Positions 9,875 through 20,702 of a stretch of DNA of 64,000 bases are shown here, in pieces. The stretch's first letter is position 1; the number at the start of each line of letters is the position of its first letter. Where the stretch lies: NCBI RefSeq assembly GCF_022832375.1, contig NZ_JALHLG010000001.1, positions 62,001 through 126,000 of the forward strand, written 5' to 3'. The notes beneath the pieces are model-generated. The model was not told the DNA's origin. It worked only from the letters and a program-made list of their open reading frames with translations, and did not search any database. The DNA comes from Novosphingobium beihaiense. Lineage in GTDB: Bacteria > Pseudomonadota > Alphaproteobacteria > Sphingomonadales > Sphingomonadaceae. A program made the translations under genes and the position numbers.

Positions 9875-10147
9875 TCAGGAGTCGCTGGCAAGCTGGCCCG
9901 GCCAGTAGCCGAGCGGAACATCACCGAAGCGCAAGCCTGCCTGACGCGGGTTGATGCATTCGTCCTGAACGCTGCCTTCGCAGACGGGATAGGCCTGCCC
10001 GTCGACACGCACTTGCGTCGCGCGGCCATGCGCGTCTCTGGAGAGAATCTGGGGGGTGGCCGGGGCAGCGGCAAAAGCGGTTCCGGCGATAGGCAATGCG
10101 GCGGTCGAAATGCTCAGGGCTGCAACGGTCAGGGTCTTTGCATTCAT
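9875..10147 (-). CDS. Small exported protein with C-terminal Cys motif (short form)
   Basis: A 90-residue exported protein. The ATG at 10147 is chosen because GAGGAG lies 8 bases upstream and it opens directly into a Sec signal peptide (MNAKTLTVAAL, cleavage near AFAAAP). A longer in-frame start at 10219 would put unrelated residues ahead of the signal. The mature part of about 60 residues holds a segment AYPVCEGSVQDECINP. The neighbouring gene at 10275-10862 ends with a near copy, AYPLCSKSVQDECRNP. Two cysteines eight residues apart could form a periplasmic disulphide. Function is unknown. Confidence 0.75.
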   Translation of the reverse strand: MNAKTLTVAALSISTAALPIAGTAFAAAPATPQILSRDAHGRATQVRVDGQAYPVCEGSVQDECINPRQAGLRFGDVPLGYWPGQLASDS

Positions 10148-10223
10148 GGCGTATCTCCTCAAGAGATGCCCCCTGTCGCTGAAGAAATGCTCAGGCTGCG
10201 CAACGGTTCCCGCCTGCATGGCA

Positions 10224-10255
10224 GGAAGGGCGCCGCACGGCTCCGGCGCCCTTCC
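10224..10255 (-). terminator. Strong hairpin downstream of the secreted-protein gene
   Basis: A perfect 11-bp inverted repeat, arms 10224-10234 and 10245-10255, with a 10-base loop. It lies 20 bases past the stop of the minus-strand gene at 10275-10862. There is no T-run on either side, so it may be a 3' stabilising hairpin rather than an intrinsic terminator. Confidence 0.45.
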
Positions 10256-10274
10256 CTCCGGCTGCGCTAAGGCC

Positions 10275-10862
10275 TCAAGCGCCGCTGGGGTTGCGGCATT
10301 CGTCCTGCACGCTCTTCGAGCAAAGCGGATAGGCCTTGTTCATCGCCTGCGGCGGAACCGCGGCATCTGAAGAGCCTTGTGCCAGTGGCGTACCGTCCGA
10401 TGAGGATTCATCCGGTCCGGCGGACTGGCCTGCACCGGCCTGCAAGGTGGAAAGCTGCTGCATGATCGAGGCCCAGACCTGTTCCTGCTGCTCGGCCGGA
10501 AGCGCGGCGACTTGCGCGCGCTGGTCCGGAGACAGCGCCCAGAAGGCCTTCTGCCGATCCGGAGCCAGGCTGGCGTAGTAGCTCTTGACCTCGGCGGGCC
10601 ATGTGGCGAGTTCCGCCTGCTGGCCAGGCGTCAGATCCGCACCGGAGCCGGCATCATCCGGCGCGTCCATCGAACCGGAACTTTCCGGCGGCATGGTTTC
10701 GCCGGGCATAGCCTCGTCCGGCATCGTTTCATCGGGCATCGCCGACTGGCCGGACTCCACGCCCTGCGTATCGTCCGGCGGCGGCATGTCCTGCGCGATC
10801 AGCACGACTGGCGTGGCCAACAGGGCAAGCGCGCTCAACCCGGCAAAATGGATCTTTCGCAT
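10275..10862 (-). CDS. Exported acidic Met/Pro/Asp-rich protein with C-terminal Cys motif
   Basis: A 195-residue product from the ATG at 10862, preceded by AAGGAG. Residues 1-23 form a signal peptide (MRKIHFAGLSALALL, cleavage near VLIAQD). Next comes an acidic low-complexity stretch with repeated MPDE/MPGE/MPPE words. A helical central part follows (LTPGQQAELATWPAEVKSYY and LAPDRQKAFWALSPDQRAQV) with repeated W-containing units. The tail AYPLCSKSVQDECRNP matches the neighbouring 90-residue protein. It is presumably periplasmic. The helical Gln-rich repeats recall small periplasmic metal- or stress-sensing proteins, but no family is assigned. Confidence 0.7.
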   Translation of the reverse strand: MRKIHFAGLSALALLATPVVLIAQDMPPPDDTQGVESGQSAMPDETMPDEAMPGETMPPESSGSMDAPDDAGSGADLTPGQQAELATWPAEVKSYYASLAPDRQKAFWALSPDQRAQVAALPAEQQEQVWASIMQQLSTLQAGAGQSAGPDESSSDGTPLAQGSSDAAVPPQAMNKAYPLCSKSVQDECRNPSGA

Positions 10863-10959
10863 ATCGTCTTCTCCTTGGGCAAACAGGTGAAGACCACGAC
10901 GATTTAGCGGGGGCTTAGTTCCCCGGATGCGATGAAGCGGCCTTGCGCCACGCCGCACC

Positions 10960-10974
10960 GTTCCCTAGTTGTTC
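10960..10974 (+). promoter_or_regulatory. LexA (SOS) box upstream of uvrD
   Basis: The sequence GTTCCCTAGTTGTTC is an exact GTTC-N7-GTTC, the direct-repeat LexA operator of alphaproteobacteria. It ends 4 bases before the GTG at 10979 that I take as the uvrD start. The only upstream in-frame ATG (10943) would place the operator inside the coding region. Confidence 0.75.
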
Positions 10975-10978
10975 GCCT

Positions 10979-13279
<2,301 letters not shown>

Positions 13280-13290
13280 TTGCGGCGGGC

Positions 13291-14718
13291 TCAGTTCCCG
13301 CTTGCCGCCAGCGCATCCTCTATCTGATCGCGCCACGGGTCCGGGCCGTATTGCGCCGTGCCGTCCGGGGCGAAATCCATGATCGCGGCGGGATCGGCTT
13401 TCTGCTGGGGCCATTGCGGCAGGCCCGCCCCGTTGGGATCGCCGGTCTTCGCAAAGTTCACCATATAGGCGCTGATCGTGCGCCCCATCGCATCGTCGCG
13501 CGCGCTCGTTTCCGCTGCGTACTTCACCGCCTGCGTATCGAAGAAATAGGGAATGTCGGAGGCATGGCCCGCCCCCTTCCCCTGCTCCAGCGAACTGGCG
13601 ACGTAGGAAAAGCGGTACTCCCACACCGGCGCGCCATGCTGTGAGATGATGCCGGAAAGCTCCCGCGCACCGGCGATCATCCCGCCCCCGATCCCGCCGA
13701 TGTCATCGCTGGTAGCGCCGATGATCATCGGCACGTGATCGAACTTGCCCGCCTTGTAGGCCGCCCGCTGATCGACAGCGATACGCCCGTCGCTGAACGG
13801 ACTGGCGAACGTGACGGGGCCCTTCGGCATGAACAGCGCCATGAGATTGAGCCCGTCGACGACCTCATCCGCCGGCAGCGCCCGCAGCTTTGCCAGCGCC
13901 TCGGGATCGTCCGCGGCAATGCCCTTGGACTGACCAAACGCCACGCTGACGGCCTCCGCGGAGGCCAGATCCGGCGTGGACAGCGCCGTGCCGTTACTGC
14001 CCGACATCGCGACGGCCTTTTCGAACAACCCCTCGGCCATCGGCGAAGTCACCAGATTGTGCACCGACATGCCGCCCGCGCTTTCGCCAATGATCGTCAC
14101 GTTTTCGGGATCGCCGCCGAACGCCTCGATATTGCGCTGTACCCAGGCGAGCGCGGCGATCTGGTCCAGGAAACCGTAGTTACCGATCAATCCGTGGTCT
14201 TCGTCCGCACGGATCAGCGCCGGATGCGCGAAGGTCCCGAAACGGCCGACGCAGTAATTGAAGCTGAAGAACAGGACGCCCTGTTTCGCCAGTTGCGCGC
14301 CAGAATAGGTCGGCGGCGAAGCCCCGCCGTTCACGAAGCCGCCGCCATAGATCCACACGACCACCGGCAGCTTGCCCTGCGCCTGCGCCGGACGCCAGAC
14401 ATTGGCATAGAGGCAATCCTCAGCAGGCGGCGTTCCCAGGGGAGCGGCATCGCCATCGAACGGTTTCTGCATGCAATCATGGCCATAGGCGTCCGCCATC
14501 CGTACGCCGCTCCACGGCGCGACGGGCTGCGGTGCGCGCCAGCGCAGGTCACCCACCGGTGGGGCCGCAAAAGGGATACCCTTCCAGCTTAGCACCTGGC
14601 CTTCGGCCGTGCCTTGCAGCTTGCCGCTTTCCACAGCCGCCACCAGCGGCGCCTCTGCATCAGCCGTACCGGCTACGGTCAGTGAGACCGCAGCGGCGAT
14701 AATCAATCTGGACATCAT
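13291..14718 (-). CDS. Secreted type-B carboxylesterase
   Basis: An alpha/beta-hydrolase of the carboxylesterase type B / para-nitrobenzyl esterase family, 475 residues from the ATG at 14718. It starts with a Sec signal peptide (MMSRLIIAAAVSLTVAGTADA), so the enzyme is periplasmic or extracellular. Hallmarks are the oxyanion segment WIYGGGFVNG, the nucleophile elbow GESAGGMS with catalytic Ser, and a C-terminal GAGHASDIPYFF carrying the catalytic His. The early Cys in DCLYANVW is also typical. In-frame starts upstream to 14754 exist but would place charged residues ahead of the signal. The ester substrate cannot be read from the sequence. Confidence 0.88.
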   Translation of the reverse strand: MMSRLIIAAAVSLTVAGTADAEAPLVAAVESGKLQGTAEGQVLSWKGIPFAAPPVGDLRWRAPQPVAPWSGVRMADAYGHDCMQKPFDGDAAPLGTPPAEDCLYANVWRPAQAQGKLPVVVWIYGGGFVNGGASPPTYSGAQLAKQGVLFFSFNYCVGRFGTFAHPALIRADEDHGLIGNYGFLDQIAALAWVQRNIEAFGGDPENVTIIGESAGGMSVHNLVTSPMAEGLFEKAVAMSGSNGTALSTPDLASAEAVSVAFGQSKGIAADDPEALAKLRALPADEVVDGLNLMALFMPKGPVTFASPFSDGRIAVDQRAAYKAGKFDHVPMIIGATSDDIGGIGGGMIAGARELSGIISQHGAPVWEYRFSYVASSLEQGKGAGHASDIPYFFDTQAVKYAAETSARDDAMGRTISAYMVNFAKTGDPNGAGLPQWPQQKADPAAIMDFAPDGTAQYGPDPWRDQIEDALAASGN

Positions 14719-14785
14719 GGCCTTGCACGCTCCTTCTTCCCATCGGGCGCGCAAGTTTGCACGGGCTTAGCCCGTAAACAATCCG

Positions 14786-16117
14786 TCAGGCGATAGCGGA
14801 CACGCTGAGAAATTCCGGAACCGGACCGTTCCAGCCATCATCGGCAGGCTCGTGCTCACGCTCGCGGCGGCGCGAACGGGCAGGTTCGTCAGCGGTTTCC
14901 TTGCGGGTCTCTTTCGCCGGAGCCTTTTCCCGCTGCGGCTTGCGCTCGCGCTTCTCGCGGACCGGAGCTTCCTCACGCACGGGCTCTTCGCTTTCTGCCT
15001 GGGCAGAAAATTCGAACAACGGAATCGCGCCGCCGGTCAGCTTTTCGACATTCTCGATCGCTTCAGCGTCCTCAGGCGCCACGAACGTGAAAGCCCGGCC
15101 CTTGGCGCCGCCACGGCCAGTGCGGCCGATGCGGTGCACATAGTCATCCGGGTGCCAGGGCGTGTCGAAATTGAAGACGTGGCTTACGCCCTTCACATCG
15201 AGGCCGCGTGCAGCAACATCCGAAGCGCACAGAATGTTGACGTCACCGGCCTTGAACCGCTCCAGCTCCGCCAGACGGGCGGGCTGATCCATATCGCCAT
15301 GGATTTCGCCAGCCGCGAAACCATAACGCTTCAGGCTCTTGGCGAGTTCACGCACAGTGCTCTTGCGATTGCAGAAGACGATCGCCGTGGAAACATCATC
15401 AGTGCGCAGCAGGTGACGCAGCACTTCGCGCTTCTTGCGCGCGTTCACGGCCACCTTGTGCTGGACGATATTGGTGTTCGCCGTCGCCGGACGGGCCACC
15501 TCAATATATTTGGGGTTCGACAGGAACCGGTCCGCCAGCTTTTTGATGACGGGCGGCATCGTCGCAGAAAACAACAGCGTCTGGCGGTTGACCGGCAGCT
15601 TCGAACAAATCGTCTCGATATCGGGGATGAAGCCCATGTCGAGCATCCGGTCCGCCTCATCGATCACCAGCAGTTCGCAGCCGGTGAGCAGGATCTTGCC
15701 GCGCTCGAACAAGTCCATCAAACGCCCCGGCGTCGCAATCAGCACATCGACACCTTCGGACAGGGTCTTCAGCTGATCGCCCATCTGCACGCCGCCGATC
15801 AGCAGCGCCATCTTGAGATCGTGGTTCTTGCCGTACTTCTCGAAATTTTCGGCCACTTGCGCGGCGAGTTCGCGGGTCGGCTCCAGAATCAGCGACCGCG
15901 GCATCAGTGCCCGGCGGCGCCCGTGTGCCAGGATGTCGATCATGGGCAGCACGAAGCTGGCGGTCTTGCCGGTGCCGGTCTGCGCGATTCCGATCAGGTC
16001 CTTCATCATGAGGACCGGCGGGATGGCTTGCGCCTGGATCGGAGTCGGCTCAGTATAGCCTGCGGTTTCAACCGCTTGCAGCAATTCGTCAGACAGGCCG
16101 AGATCGGCAAAGCTCAT
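14786..16117 (-). CDS. DEAD-box ATP-dependent RNA helicase, RhlE-like
   Basis: A 443-residue DEAD-box helicase, probably acting in ribosome assembly or RNA turnover. Motifs in order: Q motif near GYTEPTPIQAQAIP, Walker A AQTGTGKT, PTRELAAQ (Ia), VIDEADRML (DEAD), FSATMP (motif III SAT), ASDVAARGLD (motif V) and HRIGRTGRGG (motif VI). The last 70 residues are a basic, Arg/Lys/Glu-rich low-complexity tail typical of RhlE-type proteins. The gene is monocistronic by spacing. Which RhlE/SrmB subgroup it belongs to is not certain. Confidence 0.92.
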   Translation of the reverse strand: MSFADLGLSDELLQAVETAGYTEPTPIQAQAIPPVLMMKDLIGIAQTGTGKTASFVLPMIDILAHGRRRALMPRSLILEPTRELAAQVAENFEKYGKNHDLKMALLIGGVQMGDQLKTLSEGVDVLIATPGRLMDLFERGKILLTGCELLVIDEADRMLDMGFIPDIETICSKLPVNRQTLLFSATMPPVIKKLADRFLSNPKYIEVARPATANTNIVQHKVAVNARKKREVLRHLLRTDDVSTAIVFCNRKSTVRELAKSLKRYGFAAGEIHGDMDQPARLAELERFKAGDVNILCASDVAARGLDVKGVSHVFNFDTPWHPDDYVHRIGRTGRGGAKGRAFTFVAPEDAEAIENVEKLTGGAIPLFEFSAQAESEEPVREEAPVREKRERKPQREKAPAKETRKETADEPARSRRREREHEPADDGWNGPVPEFLSVSAIA

Positions 16118-16286
16118 AGGCTGTATATTTTCCGGAAAATCGAGAGTGGGAGCACCTTACAGGTTCGGAACCGGAATTGACATCCTGCCCGCAAACCATG
16201 GGTACGATTGCGGGCGCCCTATGCGCCAAAGGATACCAAAGTCAAGGATTTCCGCTCCAGTCCTGCAATTCGGGCAAGCGCCTGCG

Positions 16287-16889
16287 TCAGCGGCCGTCCT
16301 CAACCAGCCGCCGGATGCGCGTCAATTTGCAGTTCATTCCACTGCGCGAAAGCAGCGTGTCGCGGTCCACGCAAAGCTGGCCGTCTGGCGTGCGCGAAAG
16401 GTAAAAGCCGGAATAGAAGTCCCGCGCCCGGCACGAGCGCTCCAGATCGGCAGCGACCAGCCGCCCATCGCGCATATAAAGCAGCAGGCGGCTCCCCCGG
16501 CTGGGTTTCACCCCCGCAATCCCCGCGATCGGCAGGCACTTGCCAATCTTGCGTTCCTTGAAATGCACGCTGTAATCGCTGTCGGGCGCGTCGGCAGACA
16601 TGTCCGGCCGCTGCCGAAGTGCGGTCCTGGGCGTAATCCGGATCTCCATGCGCTGTTCAATGCGCACCTGCCGGGCTGGCTGCGGCTCGGCATCCTGCCG
16701 CATCCGGCCCGCTAAAGGCCCCTGAGGCACAAAGTCCCGGGCGCGAGGCTGCGAGACGTAGTCCAGGCGCCCGCCCTGCACTTGCTGCTCCGGCAAAACG
16801 GCTTTTCCGGCCTCCACGCCGCCCCCTGATGCGCCCGCTGCAGGAAGCAGCAGCGCAGCCGGATAGAGCAGAACGGAAACGAAATTCAT
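16287..16889 (-). CDS. Exported protein of unknown function
   Basis: A 200-residue product if it starts at the ATG at 16889, which opens into a signal peptide (MNFVSVLLYPAALLLPAAG). The mature protein is basic, with two Cys-containing segments in the C-terminal half (GKCLPIAGIAG, ERSCRARDFYSGFYL, LCVDRDTLLSR). I recognise no family. It is divergent from the FAD-dependent dehydrogenase gene and 170 bases from the helicase gene. Probably periplasmic; four conserved-looking Cys could form two disulphides. Confidence 0.65.
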   Translation of the reverse strand: MNFVSVLLYPAALLLPAAGASGGGVEAGKAVLPEQQVQGGRLDYVSQPRARDFVPQGPLAGRMRQDAEPQPARQVRIEQRMEIRITPRTALRQRPDMSADAPDSDYSVHFKERKIGKCLPIAGIAGVKPSRGSRLLLYMRDGRLVAADLERSCRARDFYSGFYLSRTPDGQLCVDRDTLLSRSGMNCKLTRIRRLVEDGR

Positions 16890-17023
16890 GCTTGAGCAGC
16901 CCCCGGGACATGGCCATGCCGTTCCCGCTGCCATAGCGCAAGACCTTGAACCGGTGCTTAACTCGGCAGGATTTGCACTGTGAGAGGATGAAACCTGCGT
17001 CCGGCTGTGCCATATCGCGCGGC

Positions 17024-18445
17024 ATGACTACATCTGCAGATTTTCTGGAAGAAGCCGCCGCCTGCCTTGGCCCGCGCGGCCTCACGCGCGACTTGGACCT
17101 TGTCGAACCCTGGCTGACCGACTGGCGCGGCCGTTTCACGGGCCGGGCACGCGCCATGGCCTCGCCCGCCAGTACGGAAGAACTCTCCCGCATCGTCCGC
17201 CTGTGCGCCGAGCACAACGTGCCGATCGTCCCGCAAGGCGGCAACAGCGGCATGTCAGGTGGCGCCACGCCCGACGAATCGGGCGACGCCCTGCTTCTGT
17301 CGCTGCGGCGGATGAACGCGATCCGCGAGATCGACATCGAAGCACGCCGCGTCACATGCGAAGCAGGCGTCGTACTGCAGACATTGCACGAAGCCGCTGA
17401 GGACAAGGGGCTTCGCTTCCCCCTGACGCTGGGCGGCAAGGGGTCCGCGACTGTCGGCGGCCTGATTTCCACCAATGCAGGCGGATCGCAGGTCCTGCGC
17501 CACGGATCGATGCGCGCGTTGGTACTGGGCCTTGAGGCCGTTCTCGCCGATGGGCAGGTCTTCTCGATGCTCACGCCGCTGAAGAAGGACAACCGCGGCT
17601 TCGATCTCAAGCAACTGCTGATCGGCTCCGAAGGCACGATGGGGATCGTCACCGCTGCCACCCTCAAACTGTTGCCTGCGGTTGCCGAACGCGTTGTGAT
17701 CTGGGCCGGACTGCCCTCGCTCGCCGCAGCCCGAACCCTGCTGCTCCATTGCGAGGACAGCGCGGGCAATGCGCTGGAAGGCTTCGAGGTGATGCCGCAG
17801 GCCTGTCTCGATGCCGTGCTGGCCCACCTGCCCTCGGCCCGCGCCCCGCTGTCAGGCCGCCATGCCTGGCATGTGCTGATCGAAGTCGTGGCCGACCGCG
17901 CCTCCGCCGCAACCTTGCGCGAACGCTGCGAGATGATGATGGCCGAAGCGTTCGAGAAGGACCTGCTGGAAGATGCCGCGATGTCCGCCAGCGAGGCGCA
18001 GGCGGAAGCCTTCTGGCTGCTGCGCGAGTCGGTCGCCCCGGCCGAACGCGAACGCGGCCCCGCCGTGCAGCACGACATTTCCGTGCCGGTGGAGAAAATG
18101 CCCGAATTCGTCGATACCACCGCTCCCATGATCGAAGCGGCATGGCCCGGCACCGAGGCCGTGGCCTTCGGCCATCTGGGCGACGGCAACGTGCACTATC
18201 ACGTCATTGCCCCCAAGGTGACGGATGGGCTGTCCTGGCAAAAGAACGAAGGCAAGGCGATCAGCCGCTACGTGCATGATCTCGTGACCGAATGGGGCGG
18301 CTCGATTTCGGCCGAGCACGGCATCGGACAGCTCAAGCGCGACGAACTGGTCCGGCTTGGCGATCCCGTTGCCCTGTCGATGCTGCGTGCGGTCAAGCAG
18401 GCACTCGATCCGCAGGGCCTGCTCAACCCCGGCAAACTCGTCTGA
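17024..18445 (+). CDS. FAD-linked oxidase, D-2-hydroxyacid dehydrogenase type (GlcD-like)
   Basis: A 473-residue flavoprotein of the FAD-binding PCMH/VAO superfamily. The FAD-binding half contains PIVPQGGNSGMSGGATP and GGLISTNAGGSQVLRHG. The C-terminal FAD-oxidase half has the metal-site words GHLGDGNVHYH and SAEHGIGQLKR, as in D-lactate, D-2-hydroxyglutarate and glycolate dehydrogenases. It probably oxidises a D-2-hydroxyacid and passes electrons to ETF or the quinone pool. The substrate is inferred from family; the D-2-hydroxyglutarate type fits best. The ATG at 17024 is preferred over an upstream ATG at 16946 that adds 26 unconserved residues. Confidence 0.87.
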   Translation: MTTSADFLEEAAACLGPRGLTRDLDLVEPWLTDWRGRFTGRARAMASPASTEELSRIVRLCAEHNVPIVPQGGNSGMSGGATPDESGDALLLSLRRMNAIREIDIEARRVTCEAGVVLQTLHEAAEDKGLRFPLTLGGKGSATVGGLISTNAGGSQVLRHGSMRALVLGLEAVLADGQVFSMLTPLKKDNRGFDLKQLLIGSEGTMGIVTAATLKLLPAVAERVVIWAGLPSLAAARTLLLHCEDSAGNALEGFEVMPQACLDAVLAHLPSARAPLSGRHAWHVLIEVVADRASAATLRERCEMMMAEAFEKDLLEDAAMSASEAQAEAFWLLRESVAPAERERGPAVQHDISVPVEKMPEFVDTTAPMIEAAWPGTEAVAFGHLGDGNVHYHVIAPKVTDGLSWQKNEGKAISRYVHDLVTEWGGSISAEHGIGQLKRDELVRLGDPVALSMLRAVKQALDPQGLLNPGKLV

Positions 18446-18559
18446 CGGCACCGCCGCCACAATCCCCGGCAGGGTAAGGCACGTGCTTGCGCGCGCCCTA
18501 CCCTGCCTCTAAAGCGGCACCACGATATCCAATACTTTATATGTCCGGAGATTAACGCG

Positions 18560-19330
18560 ATGGCCACCGCGCCGCAAAACCCTGCCCTTCCCCTGTTCTA
18601 CAAGGATCTCGTCCCGCTCAATTCGCAGCAGCACGCGAATTGGAAGACGCGGGCCACAGACAAGGCCACCTGGCTCATCGGCGTCAATTCGATCCCGCTG
18701 ACCGTGGAAGAATTCCCGCAGGCACAGCGCAATTTCCCGATCATCTTCACCACGGGCGACAATCCGATCCCGCTGGCGCTGATGGGAATGAACGAAGGCA
18801 TCAACGTCTTTGTCGAGGAAGACGGCACGCTCAACACGCCGGTCTACATCCCGGCCTATGCGCGCCGCTATCCCTTCATGCTGGCCAAGCTGAGCCCCGA
18901 GAACGAAGAGCTTTCGCTCTGCGTCGATCCGAGCAGCGACCTCGTTGGCGAAATCGAGGAGGGCCAGCCCCTGTTCGACGGCACCGAGCCGGCCGAAGCC
19001 ACCAAGAACATGCTCAAGTTCTGCGAGAACTTCGAGATCGCGGGCACCAAGACCGGCAATTTCATGGCCGAGCTCAAGAAGCACGACCTGCTGATGGACG
19101 GCGAGCTCAACATCGACACTGGTGACGGCAAGCCGTTCAACTATCGCGGCTTCCAGATGATCGACGAAAACAAGCTGCGCGAAGTGCGCGGCGACGTGCT
19201 GCGTCAGTGGAATCAGAACGGCCTGCTTCCGCTGATCTATGCCCACTTGTTCTCGCTGGAACTGGTACGCGACATTTTCGGCCGCCAGATGGCTCAGGGC
19301 AAGATGCCGCAGCCGGTTGCTACCGCCTGA
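18560..19330 (+). CDS. SapC family protein
   Basis: A 256-residue protein. The block WLIGVNSIPLTVEEFPQAQRNFPIIFT and the ALMGMNEGINVFVEEDG segment are characteristic of the SapC family, named after the Campylobacter S-layer-associated gene. There is no signal peptide or membrane segment. The molecular role in proteobacteria is not established. It stands alone between the flavoprotein gene and the small-RNA candidate. Confidence 0.88.
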   Translation: MATAPQNPALPLFYKDLVPLNSQQHANWKTRATDKATWLIGVNSIPLTVEEFPQAQRNFPIIFTTGDNPIPLALMGMNEGINVFVEEDGTLNTPVYIPAYARRYPFMLAKLSPENEELSLCVDPSSDLVGEIEEGQPLFDGTEPAEATKNMLKFCENFEIAGTKTGNFMAELKKHDLLMDGELNIDTGDGKPFNYRGFQMIDENKLREVRGDVLRQWNQNGLLPLIYAHLFSLELVRDIFGRQMAQGKMPQPVATA

Positions 19331-19454
19331 TTTATATAGATATTTCAGAAATTCGGGCGGAAGTTATTGCAGAATTGTCACACTTCCGCCCAATCTGATT
19401 GAGACTGCAAAGCAGCGCTGGACAAACACAGCCAATTTTGCATCCACGAATCAC

Positions 19455-19483
19455 TTGAATGTCGCTTCAGGTATGCGTATGCT
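19455..19483 (+). promoter_or_regulatory. Sigma-70-like promoter of the small-RNA candidate
   Basis: TTGAAT at 19455-19460 and TATGCT at 19478-19483 are separated by exactly 17 bases. They point to a start site near 19490, about 100 bases before the terminator of the small-RNA candidate. Confidence 0.5.
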
Positions 19484-19489
19484 GGCATG

Positions 19490-19590
19490 GCCTGATCGGC
19501 GCTACCCTCATGGCCCGGTTGGGTTGGTGCACATCGTGCACCTCCTCCCTGAACCTTGGCCACCTCGCGCGATGCGCGGGGTGGTTTTTT
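19490..19590 (+). ncRNA. Candidate trans-acting small RNA with anti-Shine-Dalgarno loop (mmgR/SuhB-like)
   Basis: The architecture is a perfect 7-bp hairpin with a 3-base ATC loop (19526-19542). A pyrimidine-rich single-stranded stretch follows, ACCTCCTCCCTG (CCTCCTCCC is complementary to a Shine-Dalgarno). The RNA ends in an 11-bp stem with a 3-base loop (19560-19584) and TTTTTT: a textbook Rho-independent terminator. No ORF covers it. Two hairpins flanking a CCTCCTCCC motif are the hallmark of alphaproteobacterial anti-SD sRNAs such as the mmgR/SuhB and cuckoo families. The 5' end is inferred from the promoter at 19455. The exact family is inference. Confidence 0.7.
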
Positions 19591-19600
19591 ATTGCGCGGG

Positions 19601-20557
19601 TTATTCCGCAGCCAGCGGCCAGCCTTTCCCGCCCTGCTCCTGCCCCATGTCCGACACGACACCGGCAAGCCTGCGCACCAGCGTGCTGATATCCTCTACC
19701 ATGGCCGCCATCCCTTCGCCCGGCTCGGCAAGACCCGCATCCAGATAGCAGCTCCGGTCGATCTCGATCTGCAGCGCATGAATGCCCTTGCGCGGATCGG
19801 CATGGCGCTCCAGCACATATCCGCCTGCATAGGGGCGGTTGTGCGCGGCCTCCCGCCGCAACACCGCCATCTGGGAAAAGGCTGCCCCGATCAGCCGGCC
19901 ATGGCAGGCAGCCCCGAAACGATCCCCGATCACCACTTCAGCCGGAGGCATGCCACCCCGGGCAGGAAGCGGCGGCATCGAATGCAGATCGATCAGCAGC
20001 GCCGCGCCCCACCTGTCGCGCAGATCGGCCAGCGCGCGCGCCAGCGTGGCATGGTAGGGGGCGTGGATACCCTCGATCCTGCGGGCCAGTTCCGCACTTT
20101 CCATCCGGCGGCGCCACAATTCCCCCATCCCCGCCAATCGCCGGGGAATCAGCCCCAGACCGCTGCGGACCCGGCGGCTGGATGGCCTCACAGCGCCTGC
20201 GGGACGGTCCGCCTGGGCGAACATATCCCAATCGACATCGTCGGGCGCCCGGTTGAGATCAATCATCGCCCGCGGGGCATTGGCTACCAGGAGACCGGCT
20301 CCGGTTTCCCGCGCGACACCTTGCGCCAGCCGGTCGGCATAGCGGTCTTCCAACCGCAGCACGGCCGATTCGGGATGGCGCATATCGTGCAGCAAAGCGC
20401 GGGAGTAGGCCCGCCCGCCATGGGGCACCGCAATCAGAACCGGGATCGCCGAAGGTTCGCTGGCATGCAGAACGAAAGCGGGAATCCCCGGAGCCCCGGG
20501 AATCCACCCGCGGCCGCAGCCTTGCGAATCATTCTCGCCCGAACCATCATTCATCAT
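19601..20557 (-). CDS. N-formylglutamate amidohydrolase
   Basis: A 318-residue metal-dependent hydrolase that splits N-formylglutamate into formate and glutamate, the last step of one histidine-degradation route. The family can also deformylate other amides. Diagnostic are VLIAVPHGGRAYS (metal His), the ANAPRAMIDLNRAPDD block, the DLHSMPP motif and YAGGYVLERHADP. In many sphingomonads this gene sits beside cpdR and tRNA-Val, as here, with no hut genes. A histidine role is therefore uncertain. Confidence 0.88.
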   Translation of the reverse strand: MMNDGSGENDSQGCGRGWIPGAPGIPAFVLHASEPSAIPVLIAVPHGGRAYSRALLHDMRHPESAVLRLEDRYADRLAQGVARETGAGLLVANAPRAMIDLNRAPDDVDWDMFAQADRPAGAVRPSSRRVRSGLGLIPRRLAGMGELWRRRMESAELARRIEGIHAPYHATLARALADLRDRWGAALLIDLHSMPPLPARGGMPPAEVVIGDRFGAACHGRLIGAAFSQMAVLRREAAHNRPYAGGYVLERHADPRKGIHALQIEIDRSCYLDAGLAEPGEGMAAMVEDISTLVRRLAGVVSDMGQEQGGKGWPLAAE

Positions 20558-20702
20558 GGGAAGCTGGCTTTTTCATCTTGCCGAGTCAAAGCGTCCCGTT
20601 CCCGGTCAGTCCCGAATTCGGGCAAGAATGTTAACTCACAAAACGCTATATACAGCCTAACAGCACAGCCCTAGTCGCAAGCAGCAATCTGGAATTCACG
20701 CA

